From positions 1 to 64,000 of the forward strand of contig MVBO01000073.1 of the NCBI GenBank assembly GCA_002261195.1: DNA of 64,000 nt, written 5' to 3'. Position numbers and translations under genes: made by a program. This DNA is from Bifiguratus adelaidae (taxonomy: Eukaryota; Mucoromycota; Endogonomycetes; Endogonales). Below, piece after piece: positions 11,356-22,242 of this stretch (positions are counted from its first letter, which is position 1; each line of letters begins with the position of its first letter). The notes under the pieces were generated by a model that saw only the letters and a list, made by a program, of their open reading frames with translations, had not been told where the DNA came from and made no database searches.

Positions 11356-13941
11356 CTAAAATCCAAGCAGCGTCATCAATCCATATCCGACTGTGACGAC
11401 AATCAGGGTGGTGAGGATCGAGGAGGGGACACCATTCTTGAGGAAATCGAGGGTGGTCAAGTAGGGCGTTCCCATCTCATTTTCCAGCATGATGGCATTC
11501 ATATTGGGGAAGCCAGAGACTGGGAGGCCCATGGCAGCTGAGCAGATCAGAGCAGCTCCCATGACCAAGAGACGAGGATGAGGATCAGGAAGGCCGGCGC
11601 CGACTTCAGCAACAATGGGTAAGATGATGAGCGCACCGACTGTGTGACTGATAAAGGTGGTGACACAGAGCACGAGACAGCCAAAGATAAAGAAGACTTC
11701 AAAAGGGTTCAATCCTTGTACAACATCCTGGATTTGGGAAGCAATGTATCGCAAGAGGCCAGATGATTCGACGGCTTTGCCCATGGCGATACCCCCCATA
11801 GCCAAGGTGATGACTGTCCATAAAAAGTTGTTGTAGTCTTCTTTGGTCAAGATGCCTGTACCGAAGAAAGCAATCAGTGGTAGGATGGCAATGATGCCCA
11901 TGTCACCAAACACGGATTCAAAAGAGTGTTCCATGCACCACAAGACAATGGTACCGACAGTGACAATGCTGATAAACACTTGAGGAATGGTGATTGGGTC
12001 TTTGGAAGGTCGAATGGTGTGAATTTGAGGTGTACTACGCTCCGGTCGGTAGGACCAAAGAAGGAGCAACCAAATGATGATGTCGGCCAACATGCAGATG
12101 GGGATGGCGATACAAAACCATTGAAGCCAGGTCGGAGGCGGATTCATGTTGGCAATGGCGATGATGTTTTGTGGCGATGAGATGGGGCTAGCCATACCGC
12201 CAACATTGGAGGCGAGAGCAATGCCGAGGATGAGACAAGGTCCAAAGCTTGAATTGTTGGGCAATGTGCGTAATATAGGCTAAACAAGCGTCAACAAACT
12301 AAGATGCCCAAATTTTCCAGCACACAAGACTTGCCTGAATGAGGCTAAAGCAAAGCACTGGAGCAGCCACGTTAGAAATCCACATGCTGGCAATCGTGGC
12401 AACAAGCATGGTGGCGAGCAGTACCCGGCTCGGTCGTTGTCCAGCGTGGCTGAGAACCACAGTGGCGATGCCCTTAGCGATACCATATTTGCTCAACGCA
12501 GCAGCAATCGCAAAACCTCCCAACAAGAGCATAATGACCGGTGAGAACATGGTACCAAAAATCTTCTTTGTCGCATCCGGAGCGGGGAGACGACTGTTGC
12601 CGTCATCGGTTTTCATTACGCCTAAACATACCACCAGGAGGGGAACGGTCAAGGCGGTGACGAAAAGTGGTACCGTCTGTACAGCCCATGAGCAACGCGA
12701 CTCTGTCAGAAACATGCCTCACTAACCTCTGTAGCCCATAATAAACTGGCAAGTACAAGAATGGCAAAACAGTACGTCTGCTCCACCGTATCGAACCAGG
12801 GTGCAAACAAGAGGCCAATGAATATAGCCAGGCATCCGGCCAATGTGACAACCTGCTGGATGGTTTCTCTTGAAACAGGTCCCACATAGGGAATATTCAA
12901 AGCCTTGCTCTCCTTCTTGCGCTTGACGGCATTCGCCTTGCGCTCTTGACCGATCATGTCGCGCCATATGGTATTTCGTTCCCAAACAATGTGTTCTCGA
13001 AGATGAGTCTTGAGCTCATCCACCGCAAGATCCGGCTCCATGTCTGTGAGCGAAACATACATGTATTCAATTTCTGTGATGGCATGAGCAAGTGCTTCCT
13101 TAGTCGCCGCCTTGAAGGGATGTGTGGTCAAGACTTGGTTGGGAATATAGGTTGATTTGAGTGTATTGTAAGTTACCTTGTCGTACTTCTTGGTGATCTT
13201 TGTGAATGCCGTCTGGTTGAGGTTTACATATGATCTTAACTCTGTTGTCAAGACGTATAAGTCGATGATGCGCCGCTTCAGATTAGCCCGCTCGTTATCC
13301 TCATCATCCTTGCCGTCAAACTCGGAATTGATAGACTTGTTTGAGGGATCGGTGTCTGGCCTATTCTGTCCCGGAATGTTGGGCGGCATGCCGGTATCGT
13401 GGAAAAACTCTGAGCTTGGCCAAGTCCCCGACAGCGAGCGCGAAGGTCTTCGTGGCTGTGGATGAAAAGGATCCTTGGCTGAGCCCGAAGGCGTCCCCAG
13501 TTCTTGGCTCTGAGGGGTATCATGCACCGTCGTGCCGGCAAAGTAACCCGAGCCAACGATGCTAGAGTTCATGAAAGGATGAGCAGACTCATAGGCTTCA
13601 ATGTCCTCTGCCAGCTTCTTCTCCTCCGCAAAGAGCTCCTTCTCCTTCTTTTCGTAAAACTTGACGATCTTGTTGAGCTCCTTGTCAAGCGCAGGTACAA
13701 AGACGGCATTGGCTCTAGCAGACGAGTCAAGAAGACTCGTTCTTTCGTCTACCTCAGCATCCCGAGCTTCCTCGACCCCGCTAAAGAGGTCCTTTTCTAT
13801 TTGATAAGCTAGTTTCTTGATATTGGAGTAGCTACAAACACTTGATCAGCGACAATGCAACAAGGGCACCTCTACTCACGCCAAGTAATAGTCTGCCCAG
13901 TCAGGTACAGCGTTAAACTGTAGCTGATGTGAGAACTTCAT
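11356..13941 (-). CDS. SPX-domain low-affinity phosphate transporter (Pho87/90/91-like)
   Basis: A membrane phosphate permease with an N-terminal SPX regulatory domain. The protein starts MKFSHQLQFNAVPDWADYYL, the classic SPX opening, followed by YSNIKKLAYQIEKDLF. Basic helices (LKSTYIPNQVLTTHPFKAATK) contribute to inositol-pyrophosphate binding in this family. The C-terminal SLC13/DASS-type transporter has about a dozen hydrophobic segments, including WATETVPLFVTALTVPLLVV, ASNVGG and LPVSGFPNMNA. Introns follow DYYL-A, ATE (about 12718-12766) and FSLIQ. The last one (12280-12334) is GC-AG. In yeast, Pho87/Pho90 act at the plasma membrane and Pho91 at the vacuole; which one applies here cannot be told. 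The start is 50 bp from the divergent VPS28 start. Confidence 0.92.
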
Positions 13942-13991
13942 GACAAGAAACACAGAAAGAAAAGAGAGTGAAACAACGCTCAATTTGAGCA

Positions 13992-14800
13992 ATGTTTGCT
14001 TATCCACGTAACTTGGACGAGGTAAGAAAGAGAAGCAATGGAAGCATAGCTGACGCGTTGTAGGAGATTCGGCTATATGCTAACTCTAAGGAGAGGGACA
14101 AGTACCAGAACATGGCAGATTTGTATGCCATTCTGGTTCTCTTGGAGCATTTGGAGAAGGCATACATATTGCGAGATAGCATATCAGCAGACGAGTAGGT
14201 GTTGAGCGTGAAAGGTTGCCGTGGGCTAAGACATGTGTGCGCGCCTAGGTATACACCTGCTTGCTTGCAGCTTATTGGGAAATACAAGGCGGCCTTGGCG
14301 CTCGTCACGTCAGACATGTTTACAGACTTGGACACCTTTATGAAGGACTACAAGGTACGTTGGCCGCTTCGACGCTCGGTACAATGACTCATGCACTCAT
14401 GCTTTAGCTCGAATGTCCTGCGGCTGCAAGTCGACTCAAAGTGGGCGTTCCAGCGACGCATGAACACGCAACCACCGCATCCTCCGATAATTCAAAATTG
14501 GCCATCTATGTGGGCGAAACAGTCCACTTATTCATCAATCTGCTCGACTTACTTAAACTACGCATGTACGCCAAGGATCAGCTGCATCCAGCGCTTTCAG
14601 AACTAATTCAAATGATCAACAAAGTCGGTGCTTTGCCCTCTAATTATGAAGGTCGGGCAAAGATTGTCCATTGGCTGGTGACAACCAATGCCATGAAGGC
14701 AAGCGAGGAGCTTTCAGAAGACCAGGCCAGGCAGATGCACTTTGACATTGAGCAAGCATATCGGGAGTTTTTTGACGCACTTGGCGGAGACAAACAATGA
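13992..14800 (+). CDS. VPS28: ESCRT-I subunit VPS28
   Basis: VPS28 joins Vps23 in ESCRT-I on endosomes and bridges to ESCRT-II for sorting ubiquitinated cargo. The first coding exon is only 30 nt (MFAYPRNLDE, 13992-14021). The second begins EIRLYANSKERDKYQNMADL, the N-terminal core of the family, followed by LEHLEKAYI, YTPACLQLIGKYKAAL and FMKDYKLECPAA. The C-terminal four-helix domain is present (LRMYAKDQLHPALSELIQMI, KIVHWL, SEDQARQMHFDIEQAYREF). Three short introns are needed, at about 14022-14063, in the SADE-YTP codon, and at about 14354-14406. Length and motif order match full-length VPS28. It converges on the sulfurtransferase gene with 83 bp between stops. Confidence 0.92.
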
Positions 14801-14883
14801 GACCACATTCCGCATTTTGTTCGATGCATTGCGTGACGCGCGAGTTATGGATATCTCTACTGTACACGGCAAGCTTTCCTTAC

Positions 14884-16164
14884 TCAACCTTGAATGATGA
14901 TACTGTCGGCCTTGCTGCCGTATTCGGTCCAACTGCCATCATAGACGGCAATATTTTGGGCTCCTGCTCTTTCGAGAGCCATGTACAATACTGATGCTGT
15001 GATACCGGATCCTGTAGAATGAATATGTCAATACATACCTAAACATTGTGCGCAAACTCTAATTGCCTACCACAACTAGCCACCACTTCTTGGCTCAAGT
15101 CCACACCGGCTTCCTCAAAAACCTTTATGCATTCACCCGGTTCCAACATTTCGTGTGTCTTGGGATTAATGAGCTTGGAGAAAGGGATAGAGATAGATCC
15201 GGGCATATGGCCGGATCGAATTCCGGGTCGAGGTTCTGCCGACTCGCCGGTAAATCTACGTCCTTACATGAGGATAAAACATCATGAGGTATGGCCGAAT
15301 AACTACCTGTCAGCTGGGCGTGAATCCACGACTTGAAAGGATGGTTGATCTTGCTGGACTGCCCGACTATTCTCCAGCATCTGGGCATACTCTCGAACAA
15401 GTTCGGGATGACGCGTTGCCTTGTATTTCTTGGGCTAAGTCGGGGGTCAATGCGTATCAGGGGATGCCACCGATTACCCGCGCATACCTTGACCTTTTCC
15501 TCTCCTTCCGCCAACTCTCCGCCTTCTTCCTCCCACTTGATCAAGCCGCCATTGAGAACAGAAATATTCTCGTGTCCAAATGCCTGCAGAGAATCAGCTC
15601 CATCAGCCAATACCGGACTCTGTCGCCAACCTTGAAGGTCCAATAGACCCGACACGCCGAAAAGACCCCAGTCGAATCATAGACGACGACATGGTCCTTT
15701 TGATCAATGCCCATGTGACCTTATCGCTCGAATGAGACGTCATTACCAACGTCACGGACGTCCTTACCAACGGCTTTCTCAAACTCCTCGGTGGGCGGCA
15801 ACATGTGCGGCAAGTCCGTGCTTGTATCCTTGACCTCATCAATACCAAAGAACTGCGCCCCTGGAATATGTTTGGCGAGATATTCCTGTTTAGCATTTCT
15901 TGGGACATTTGGCATGTGCCATGATCCATCCAAGATGGCCAATTTGTCTTTGCCGAGCGATTGACGAAGCCAGTCAGGGGAGACCAGGCTAGGCACTTTT
16001 CCCGTGGACTTGCTGGTGCTCATGAATGCTACACATCATATGGACGTTATCATGTGCCTATCCTTACAGGATTGTTTCGGAGCTTTACCTGCGGCGACAA
16101 ATGGTCTAGGTTTGATCACTAGTCCTCTCCCTATATTCTTGATCAATACACTCTGACGAAACAT
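14884..16164 (-). CDS. Mercaptopyruvate/thiosulfate sulfurtransferase, mitochondrial
   Basis: A two-rhodanese-domain enzyme that moves sulfur from 3-mercaptopyruvate or thiosulfate to an acceptor. A first exon at 16164-16089 gives an Arg/Lys-rich presequence (MFRQSVLIKNIGRGLVIKPR), spliced to the exon with VPSLVSPDWLRQSLG at 16023. The N-terminal rhodanese domain has LDGSWHMP, HIPGAQFF, VVVYDSTGVFSACRVYWTF and FGHENISVLNGG. The C-terminal domain has QVVDSRPADRFTG, SGHMPGSISIPF and the active-site loop ASCGSGITA. CGSGI/VT favours the mercaptopyruvate type over CRKGVT rhodaneses. At least six introns, some sitting inside motifs (Cys loop, ADR-FTG), break the frames. Targeting is inferred from the presequence. 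Confidence 0.88.
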
Positions 16165-16289
16165 GCAGAGAGTCAAGGTAAAAAGCAAGACGAGGAGTAA
16201 AAGAGAGAGAGAGAGGAATGGAACGCCTCGAGAGCCCGTTGACCAGTCACAAATTTGTCGCGCCGCAGTTTACAACACGTTTTTAGGCC

Positions 16290-17367
16290 ATGGCTGACAC
16301 ATCTGCGCTGGACATGGCTTTGGATGACTCGATCAAGGCACATAGGAAACCACAAACGTCTAAAAGAGGCCGTGGAGGTCCTATGCGTCGTGGTGGACAA
16401 CGATCCTTTGATCGAGGAGGTCGCGCGAGTCCGTATAGGGTAGGTGTCTAATCAGGCACCCGCTCGGGCCTGCCACGGAAAGGCGTCAAGACACGCGGAT
16501 CACGTCTTTCTTGCTAATGTCCCCTGTGTTTCTGGATCATATTTAGACGCCACGCCCTCCTAAAGGTAACAGTGATGGTGTATGGCGACACGACATGTAC
16601 GAGGAACTTGGCCGCGGCATCCGAGGCAGCGCTAGCGCTAGTGGCCCGCGCCAACGTCAAAGCGGAGGATCAAGTGAACCTGGCATTACGGTAGAAAACT
16701 TGTATTATGAAGTCACCGAGGATGATCTTCGCGTAAGTACACGACCCATGATATGGCCCTTTGGCTCAAATTGTGCCCCAGGAACTCTTCTCGCAGATTG
16801 GACCATTGAAGAAGGTGGTGATGCACTGGGATGAATCCGGTCGCGCAAAGGGATCAGCCACGATGGTATTTGAGGACGCTGGAGATGCTCGTCGTGCCAT
16901 CAATACCTACAACAATGTTGAACTCGATGGTGGGTCTGCGTGCTTCGCAAACCTGTTTGGTGGCTCATGCGGTTCCAACCTTAGGTCAACCCATGCGAAT
17001 ATCTTTTTCCAACAATGACGTTTCCGCTACCGGTAAACCCCGGAACATAGCTTTGAGATTGGGAGGTGTCGCCAGAAATGTCTTGAGTCGCCTTGGTACA
17101 CAAAATGGCGGAGCGTAAGTGGACGCTGAGCCTATATTTGAGCCCGATTTCATGTTCTCTTAGAGCAAAACCTCGTGGTGGTTCTCGCGGGGGCAGGGGT
17201 GGACGTGGAGGACGATCGAGTGGAAAGCCTCGTAGCGAGAATGACCTAGATGCAGAAATGGAAGCTTACATGAAGGGTGACGCGCAGGTAAGACCGAGTG
17301 AACAAGGAATGTTGCGATGGCTCATCAAAATCTTTTCTAGGGCTCGGAAGACGTAGCCATGGAGTGA
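16290..17367 (+). CDS. YRA1: mRNA export adaptor Yra1/ALY/REF
   Basis: This RNA-binding adaptor links the TREX helicase Sub2/UAP56 and the export receptor Mex67/NXF1 to mRNA in the nucleus. The N-terminus SALDMALDDSIK is the UAP56-binding motif. Arg/Gly-rich stretches follow (RGRGGPMRRGGQRSFDRGGR). The single RRM has ITVENLYYEVTEDDLRELF, GRAKGSATMVFEDAGDARRA and PMRISF. A second RGG region (GGSRGGRGGRGGRSSG) and a C-terminal acidic helix (NDLDAEMEAYM) close the protein. Five or so introns split the gene. The last is small, with the final exon GSEDVAME. Domain order and length match the family. Confidence 0.92.
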
Positions 17368-17608
17368 TGACACATTGTATTATAGAGATGTACTCAATGA
17401 CCATCTATTTACGCTTGCGCGCTATTGTGACGATGTATGCCTTATGGAACATGGGCTTTTTGGGCTAAACTACAGGCCAGAGGAAGGGTTAGAACGCCTT
17501 TTGTCCGAGTATAGTGCCCATGTCCTCGAGCCATCTCGGCACGCAGGGGCCTACTCAACCAATAGAGATCATGACAATGACAGAATGTGTTTATTAGCAT
17601 TGTACCAT

Positions 17609-19101
17609 CTAGTCTTTACGCTTGGGTACCTCCTTTACAAAAGGCAGGAAATCTACACCTCCCATAAATGGTCTTAGAGGTTCAGGAACAACAACACCTT
17701 CCGGTGTCTGATATTGCTCCATAATCGCACACATCGTACGACCGGCAGCGCAAAGCGTAGAGTTGAGGCAGTGAGCGTATTTCTTTTCACGGGCTTGAGG
17801 GTTCTTGGAGCCGCAGCGGATGTCAAGGTTACGGGATTGGTAATCTGTGCAGTTGGAGCAGGAGACGAGTTCCTTGTATTCACCCTGGAAGGGGAACCAG
17901 GCTTCAAGATCGTATTTCTTGGCTGCAGCGTCGTTCAAGGCACCGGAGACGATGGCAACGATACGATAAGAGATACCCAAAGACTTCATAAAGTCCTCAG
18001 AGTTGCCAATCATCTCGTTGAACATGTCCCAAGATTGCTCAGGCTCCGTAATGCAGAATTGTTCCACCTTCTCGAATTGATGAACACGGAAAAGTCCCCA
18101 CGTCTCTTTTCCATGGGATCCAGCTTCTTTCCGGAAGCAGGTAGAGAATCCGGCATAACGTATAGGAAGTTGTTCACTGGGCTTGTCAAACAAGGTACCA
18201 GCGTGGTATGCAGAGATAGGTTGCTCGGAAGTCGCAATGAGATACTTGTCCTCTCCCTCTCCCGTCACTTTGTAAAGTTCCTCGTCGAATTGAGAGAGCT
18301 GGGCAGTCTGTGCCATCATGTCCTGCTTCATGAAAAATGGTGTCATGAGCTTTTTGTAGCCTCTGGCGCCAAGGAAAGCAAGACCATAGTTAATGAGGGC
18401 AAGATAGAGATCAACTCCTGCGTTTGTCAAGAAATATCCTCGGTGACCGGCAACAGCGGCACCGCGCTCTTGATCGTAACCGTCTATCCGAGTCAAGACT
18501 TCATGGTGAGATAAGATATCGGTTCGCTTGACCGGTTTGTAATCGTTGTGATTGTATGTTCGAATTACTTCATTGTTGGCCTAGCATGCACGTACATGTT
18601 AGCTTCTTGCGACGGTGATGTGACGCGGGATCAAGAAATTTACCTCGTCCATAGATGTAGGTACGCTCGCATGTACAATATTTCCAATCATCTTGAGCTT
18701 ATCCTTCCATGCGGCTTCCTTTTCCTTTTCAATATCCGCCAAATTAGCCTTCCGGGCCGTAATCTCTTCCTTTTCCTTCAATAGCTCGCTAGCATCCTCC
18801 TTTGCTTTGAACTTTTGACCAATGGCCCTTTGCACTGCATTGATCTTTTTATTCTCAGCGTCGAGCTCAAAACGCGCTGGTTATCAGCAATAGAGATAGC
18901 AATGAGTTCCATGTCTAGAGGATCGGCATAGACAAGCTCGCTGCGCGTGTTGTAGACGTTGTACCTACTTTTTGTCCAATCCTTGTATAGTTCAATCACC
19001 TCATCAACCGTCTCTACTTTTGCACCTCTTCGTCTCTGAGACTCTCTAACAATCTCAGGATTCCCTCCCTTGTCTGTGATGAGCAAGTTGATGTCAAGCA
19101 T
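17609..19101 (-). CDS. SES1: Seryl-tRNA synthetase, cytosolic
   Basis: A class II aminoacyl-tRNA synthetase that charges tRNA-Ser. The N-terminus MLDINLLITDKGGNPEIVRE and the two long helices that follow (NKKINAVQRAIGQKFKAKED, ASELLKEKEEI) form the tRNA-binding coiled-coil arm. The catalytic core has class II motif 1 (GYKKLMTPFFM), TSEQPISAYH, motif 2 (YAGFSTCFRKEAGSHGKETW, GLFRVHQFEKVEQF) and motif 3 (NSTLCAAGRTMCAIMEQYQT). The end is FVKEVPKRKD. There is no presequence, so the cytosolic form is likely. Introns lie after DWTK (about 18879-18967) and after TSMDE (about 18580-18640). Confidence 0.95.
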
Positions 19102-19221
19102 GGTCGTCTAATGCGCAGAGAGCCAAACGTTGCCTTCAAATCCACAAAACAAATCTTGACTCACCTTGTGACGTCATCAAAATGAATGTCATGGGCAGGA
19201 GGACCAAAGCGATCTTGAGTC

Positions 19222-20921
19222 ATGGGCACCGTGCAGGACTCAATGGGTAGTCCATTATGGACAAACATGGAGAAGTTGCTCCTCGCTCAGGCTGTATACA
19301 AGTTTGGTGAGGGTAACTGGCCCACCATTGCCAAAACATTGCGGAATCATCCTTCAGTAAACCGCCCACCAGAGTTCTTTACTCAAAAGGTACGAGTCGC
19401 GGTGTGAACATGATTGCGTACAGCGTTCTGAGAGCTTTTGACGTTACTCTAGAGTTGCGCCATGGAATACAGTATGCTCATGGAAGCTCAGGCGCTTCGG
19501 TAAGTCTTCGTTTTGGCTTTAGCGCCGGTGCTTTTGGCCACCTAGCTGACTTCTGACGCACAATTTAGGGATAGCAATGCTGGGGACGAGACGCTTTTGC
19601 TTGCAGTGGCGAGACATTTATGGACTATTCGCGTTGCTGAGATCAAGGAAGAGATAACGCGTGATGAGGAGCGATTCAAGAAAATTGTGATGGAGATTGA
19701 GGAAATCCGATCGGGGCGCTGGGACGCAAAGCTAGAGAAGGAAATCGCTGCTGCGGCCAAGGAGATGAATGTCGAGGCACCAGAAAATGCATCGTCCAAC
19801 GACATGGCGGTAGATACCCTTGCCGGCGACCTTGAAAAAGGTGCATCCGAACCCGAACCGTCACTCAACACCACAACACCTTCGCAGGACAGCATCTCAC
19901 CGACCATTTCTAAAGGTCTATCGTCTGTGGAAAAGCATACCCTCATTAATACGCCTACCTCGACCGCCTCAACACCAAACCCGCCAGAGGAACCTTCTGC
20001 CATCCTGCGAGAAGAGGGAAAGGCCACTCCTGATCAGATTGTAGACACTGCAATGAACGTGAGGCCTCCATCGCCCATGTCTGTAGACGCTCAGACACCT
20101 GCTGAGGAGGTTCAGAACTTCGGCACGCATCAAAAGCCTCCATCCAGTTCTACACCTATCCATGGCCTGGACACAAACAGCCCCATTACCACTCTACCGT
20201 CCGAAGCAGCATCACAAGTCTCACCTTTTTCCGCCATTGAACCCCGATCCAGCGAGGATCAAGGGCAGCCACCCAGAAAGCGAGCAAAAAGTCATTCCGT
20301 GTCAATGTCGCCGAGTAGTCCAACACAGATTGCCTCCGAAGAGCAAGACAAGCGTATTAAAGACGATGTATCACCTATGGGATCGCCGCATACCGCTTCC
20401 GCGACTGGAGATCATCAGCTGGCGCTATCAGATGATGGCAGTAACGGAGACGTATCAGGTCAAGAACGAAAGCGGGACGAACAACGCTGGAAGTCTTGGC
20501 AAAAGAATGTGAACCTCTTGTGGCGTGAAATCTCCAACCACAAGAACGGCACCATGTTCATGAACCCCATAAAAGAGCAAGATGCTCCACGATACCATGA
20601 GGTGGTGAGGTTTCCGATGGATTTGAAAACAGTTAAACAGCGTATTCGCGACGGGGTAAGTGCCGCATCATGGCATGTCATTGCGTCTGACACGGTTATC
20701 AGGTAACGCGATCTACATTGGAAGTCGAGCGAGATATCCTTCTTATGTTGTGCAATTCTCTCATGTACAATCGGTCAAACACGGAGGTCTACCAGATGGC
20801 CTCGGAAATGTTTGAGGATGTGGAGGAGCAGATAGGCATGTTCAAAACGGCTGATTCTACCAATTCATCGACAAAAACACACTCGAGAAGGAAGAGCATA
20901 GTGGAGAAGACAATAGACTAG
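19222..20921 (+). CDS. BRD8/Bdc1-like bromodomain protein of NuA4-type complex
   Basis: The N-terminus has a SANT/Myb-like segment (PLWTNMEKLLLAQAVYKFGE, GNWPTIAKTL) and the typical EFFTQKSC continuation. A coiled coil with IKEEITRDEERFKKIVMEIE follows, then a long Ser/Pro/Thr-rich linker (about 19790-20430) and a C-terminal bromodomain (RWKSWQKNVNLLWREISNHK, FPMDLKTVKQRIRDG, LMLCNSLMYNRSNTEVYQMA). Myb-like N-terminus plus C-terminal bromodomain is the plan of human BRD8 and S. pombe Bdc1, subunits of the TIP60/NuA4 histone acetyltransferase. The acetyl-lysine Asn (MYNRSNTEVY) is present. Short introns at about 19390-19452, 19500-19568 and 20656-20702. Complex membership is inferred. Confidence 0.85.
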
Positions 20922-20979
20922 CATGAACACTGATGTTGTATATAAGATGGCATGTAGTATAATTCTTATTAGAGCACAA

Positions 20980-22224
20980 TTACGTATTTAACCATACAAT
21001 GGCGAGAATAGCAAGTGTGACGAGGGTGACACCTGGAACGGTTCCGAAAAGTGTCCAAAGACATCCGACCGTCTTGTCGCTCACGCTACCTATCTGGCGC
21101 TTCATCTTCCAAAGGGGATCAATGATGACGGTGGGGGCGGATGACGAGGAAAGTTGTTCTGGACGAAGCTCAAAGAAGGCGGAGACAGGTTTATGGTCAG
21201 AGAGGGTGTATCCAGGGTGAGAGGTATATTGGAGGATGGAGAGTGGTTTGGAGGGATCCTGTCCGGTTAAAACATCAAAATCTGCAGGCGGCTCGAGGCC
21301 CATGTACCGCCAAAGAATGCGATCACACCAACTTGGCACGCGCGCCGAGGTCACGTAGGATGTGTGCTGACTGGCTTTTGGGCCAATGGCAAATTTGTAG
21401 GTGGGTGGGAAGTTGAGAGGGGCTTCACTGAAATCGTAGAATGCTCTGCTCTCGGAGCGTTCACGTTGCAACTGATCATAGGGATGGAGTTCATGGATTG
21501 AATCGCGCGTGTAGGACAAGAGAGTGGTCATGGAGATAGGTGCAGTGTTTGCCGGGTTGAGATTGATTCGATAGTTCAGATCACCAAGAAAGAAGGTATA
21601 ATGGGCGTCAAGTACCGTCTGAGAAGATGGCTTACTGGCCGTCATGCTGCTACTACTCAATAATAGAGGCTCTTCGGCCTCGTTGTCACCAAAGTCCGGC
21701 TCGGTGTGCACTCTATCATTGATGAGGCGACGAATAATCTCATGATAATCCGCGTTCCTGCGATCAACATTGTGTTCGTGTGGTGCGAGATGCGCATTGA
21801 CGAAGCAAAACTGAACAGGCATTCCATCGTGCAGTATCTGTATCCAGACCGCCAAAGCTCCTTTGTTGCCCAAGATTTGCCCGATACCGACGTTTGCGTA
21901 GGACCATTCTACACTCTTGACAGGAATACTATCGCGCAAAAAGACGAGCAAAGCTCTGCCTGCATACTGTTCGGAAAAGATACATCGTAGTCCTTCAGAA
22001 GAGCTATCATAGACACTGTTCCAATACTGCAGGACCTGACGAGTCACCCAGTCCAACTTTTTCCAGTTTGTGTAGACGAGAGCCTGCCGAAGCGGTGTAA
22101 ACTCTTGAAAACCAAGTACGACAATGTCTGGCTGCTGAGAAGTCTCATGATGTAGCCAATCTCCTAACGATGTGCTCAACCTCTCACCATGAATGTTGAA
22201 TGACCCCACGAGAACGCGCAACAT
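20980..22224 (-). CDS. Tail-anchored inositol-polyphosphate 5-phosphatase (Inp54-like)
   Basis: A single-exon enzyme expected to remove the 5-phosphate of PI(4,5)P2. Catalytic motifs of the family are present: LVGSFNIHGER, VLGFQEF, NKGALAVWIQI, FVNAHLAPHEHN, FLGDLNYRINL, VPSWCDRILW and LSDHKPVSAFF. The C-terminus is one hydrophobic helix (VTLVTLAILAIVWL) ending at the stop, a tail anchor like that of yeast Inp54 at the ER. The start at 22224 (MLRVLVGSFNIHG) is chosen. An upstream in-frame ATG at 22275 would overlap the first codons of the divergent plus-strand gene. Substrate and location are inferred. Confidence 0.88.
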   Translation of the reverse strand: MLRVLVGSFNIHGERLSTSLGDWLHHETSQQPDIVVLGFQEFTPLRQALVYTNWKKLDWVTRQVLQYWNSVYDSSSEGLRCIFSEQYAGRALLVFLRDSIPVKSVEWSYANVGIGQILGNKGALAVWIQILHDGMPVQFCFVNAHLAPHEHNVDRRNADYHEIIRRLINDRVHTEPDFGDNEAEEPLLLSSSSMTASKPSSQTVLDAHYTFFLGDLNYRINLNPANTAPISMTTLLSYTRDSIHELHPYDQLQRERSESRAFYDFSEAPLNFPPTYKFAIGPKASQHTSYVTSARVPSWCDRILWRYMGLEPPADFDVLTGQDPSKPLSILQYTSHPGYTLSDHKPVSAFFELRPEQLSSSSAPTVIIDPLWKMKRQIGSVSDKTVGCLWTLFGTVPGVTLVTLAILAIVWLNT

Positions 22225-22242
22225 CTCGAAATAGGACAGAGG

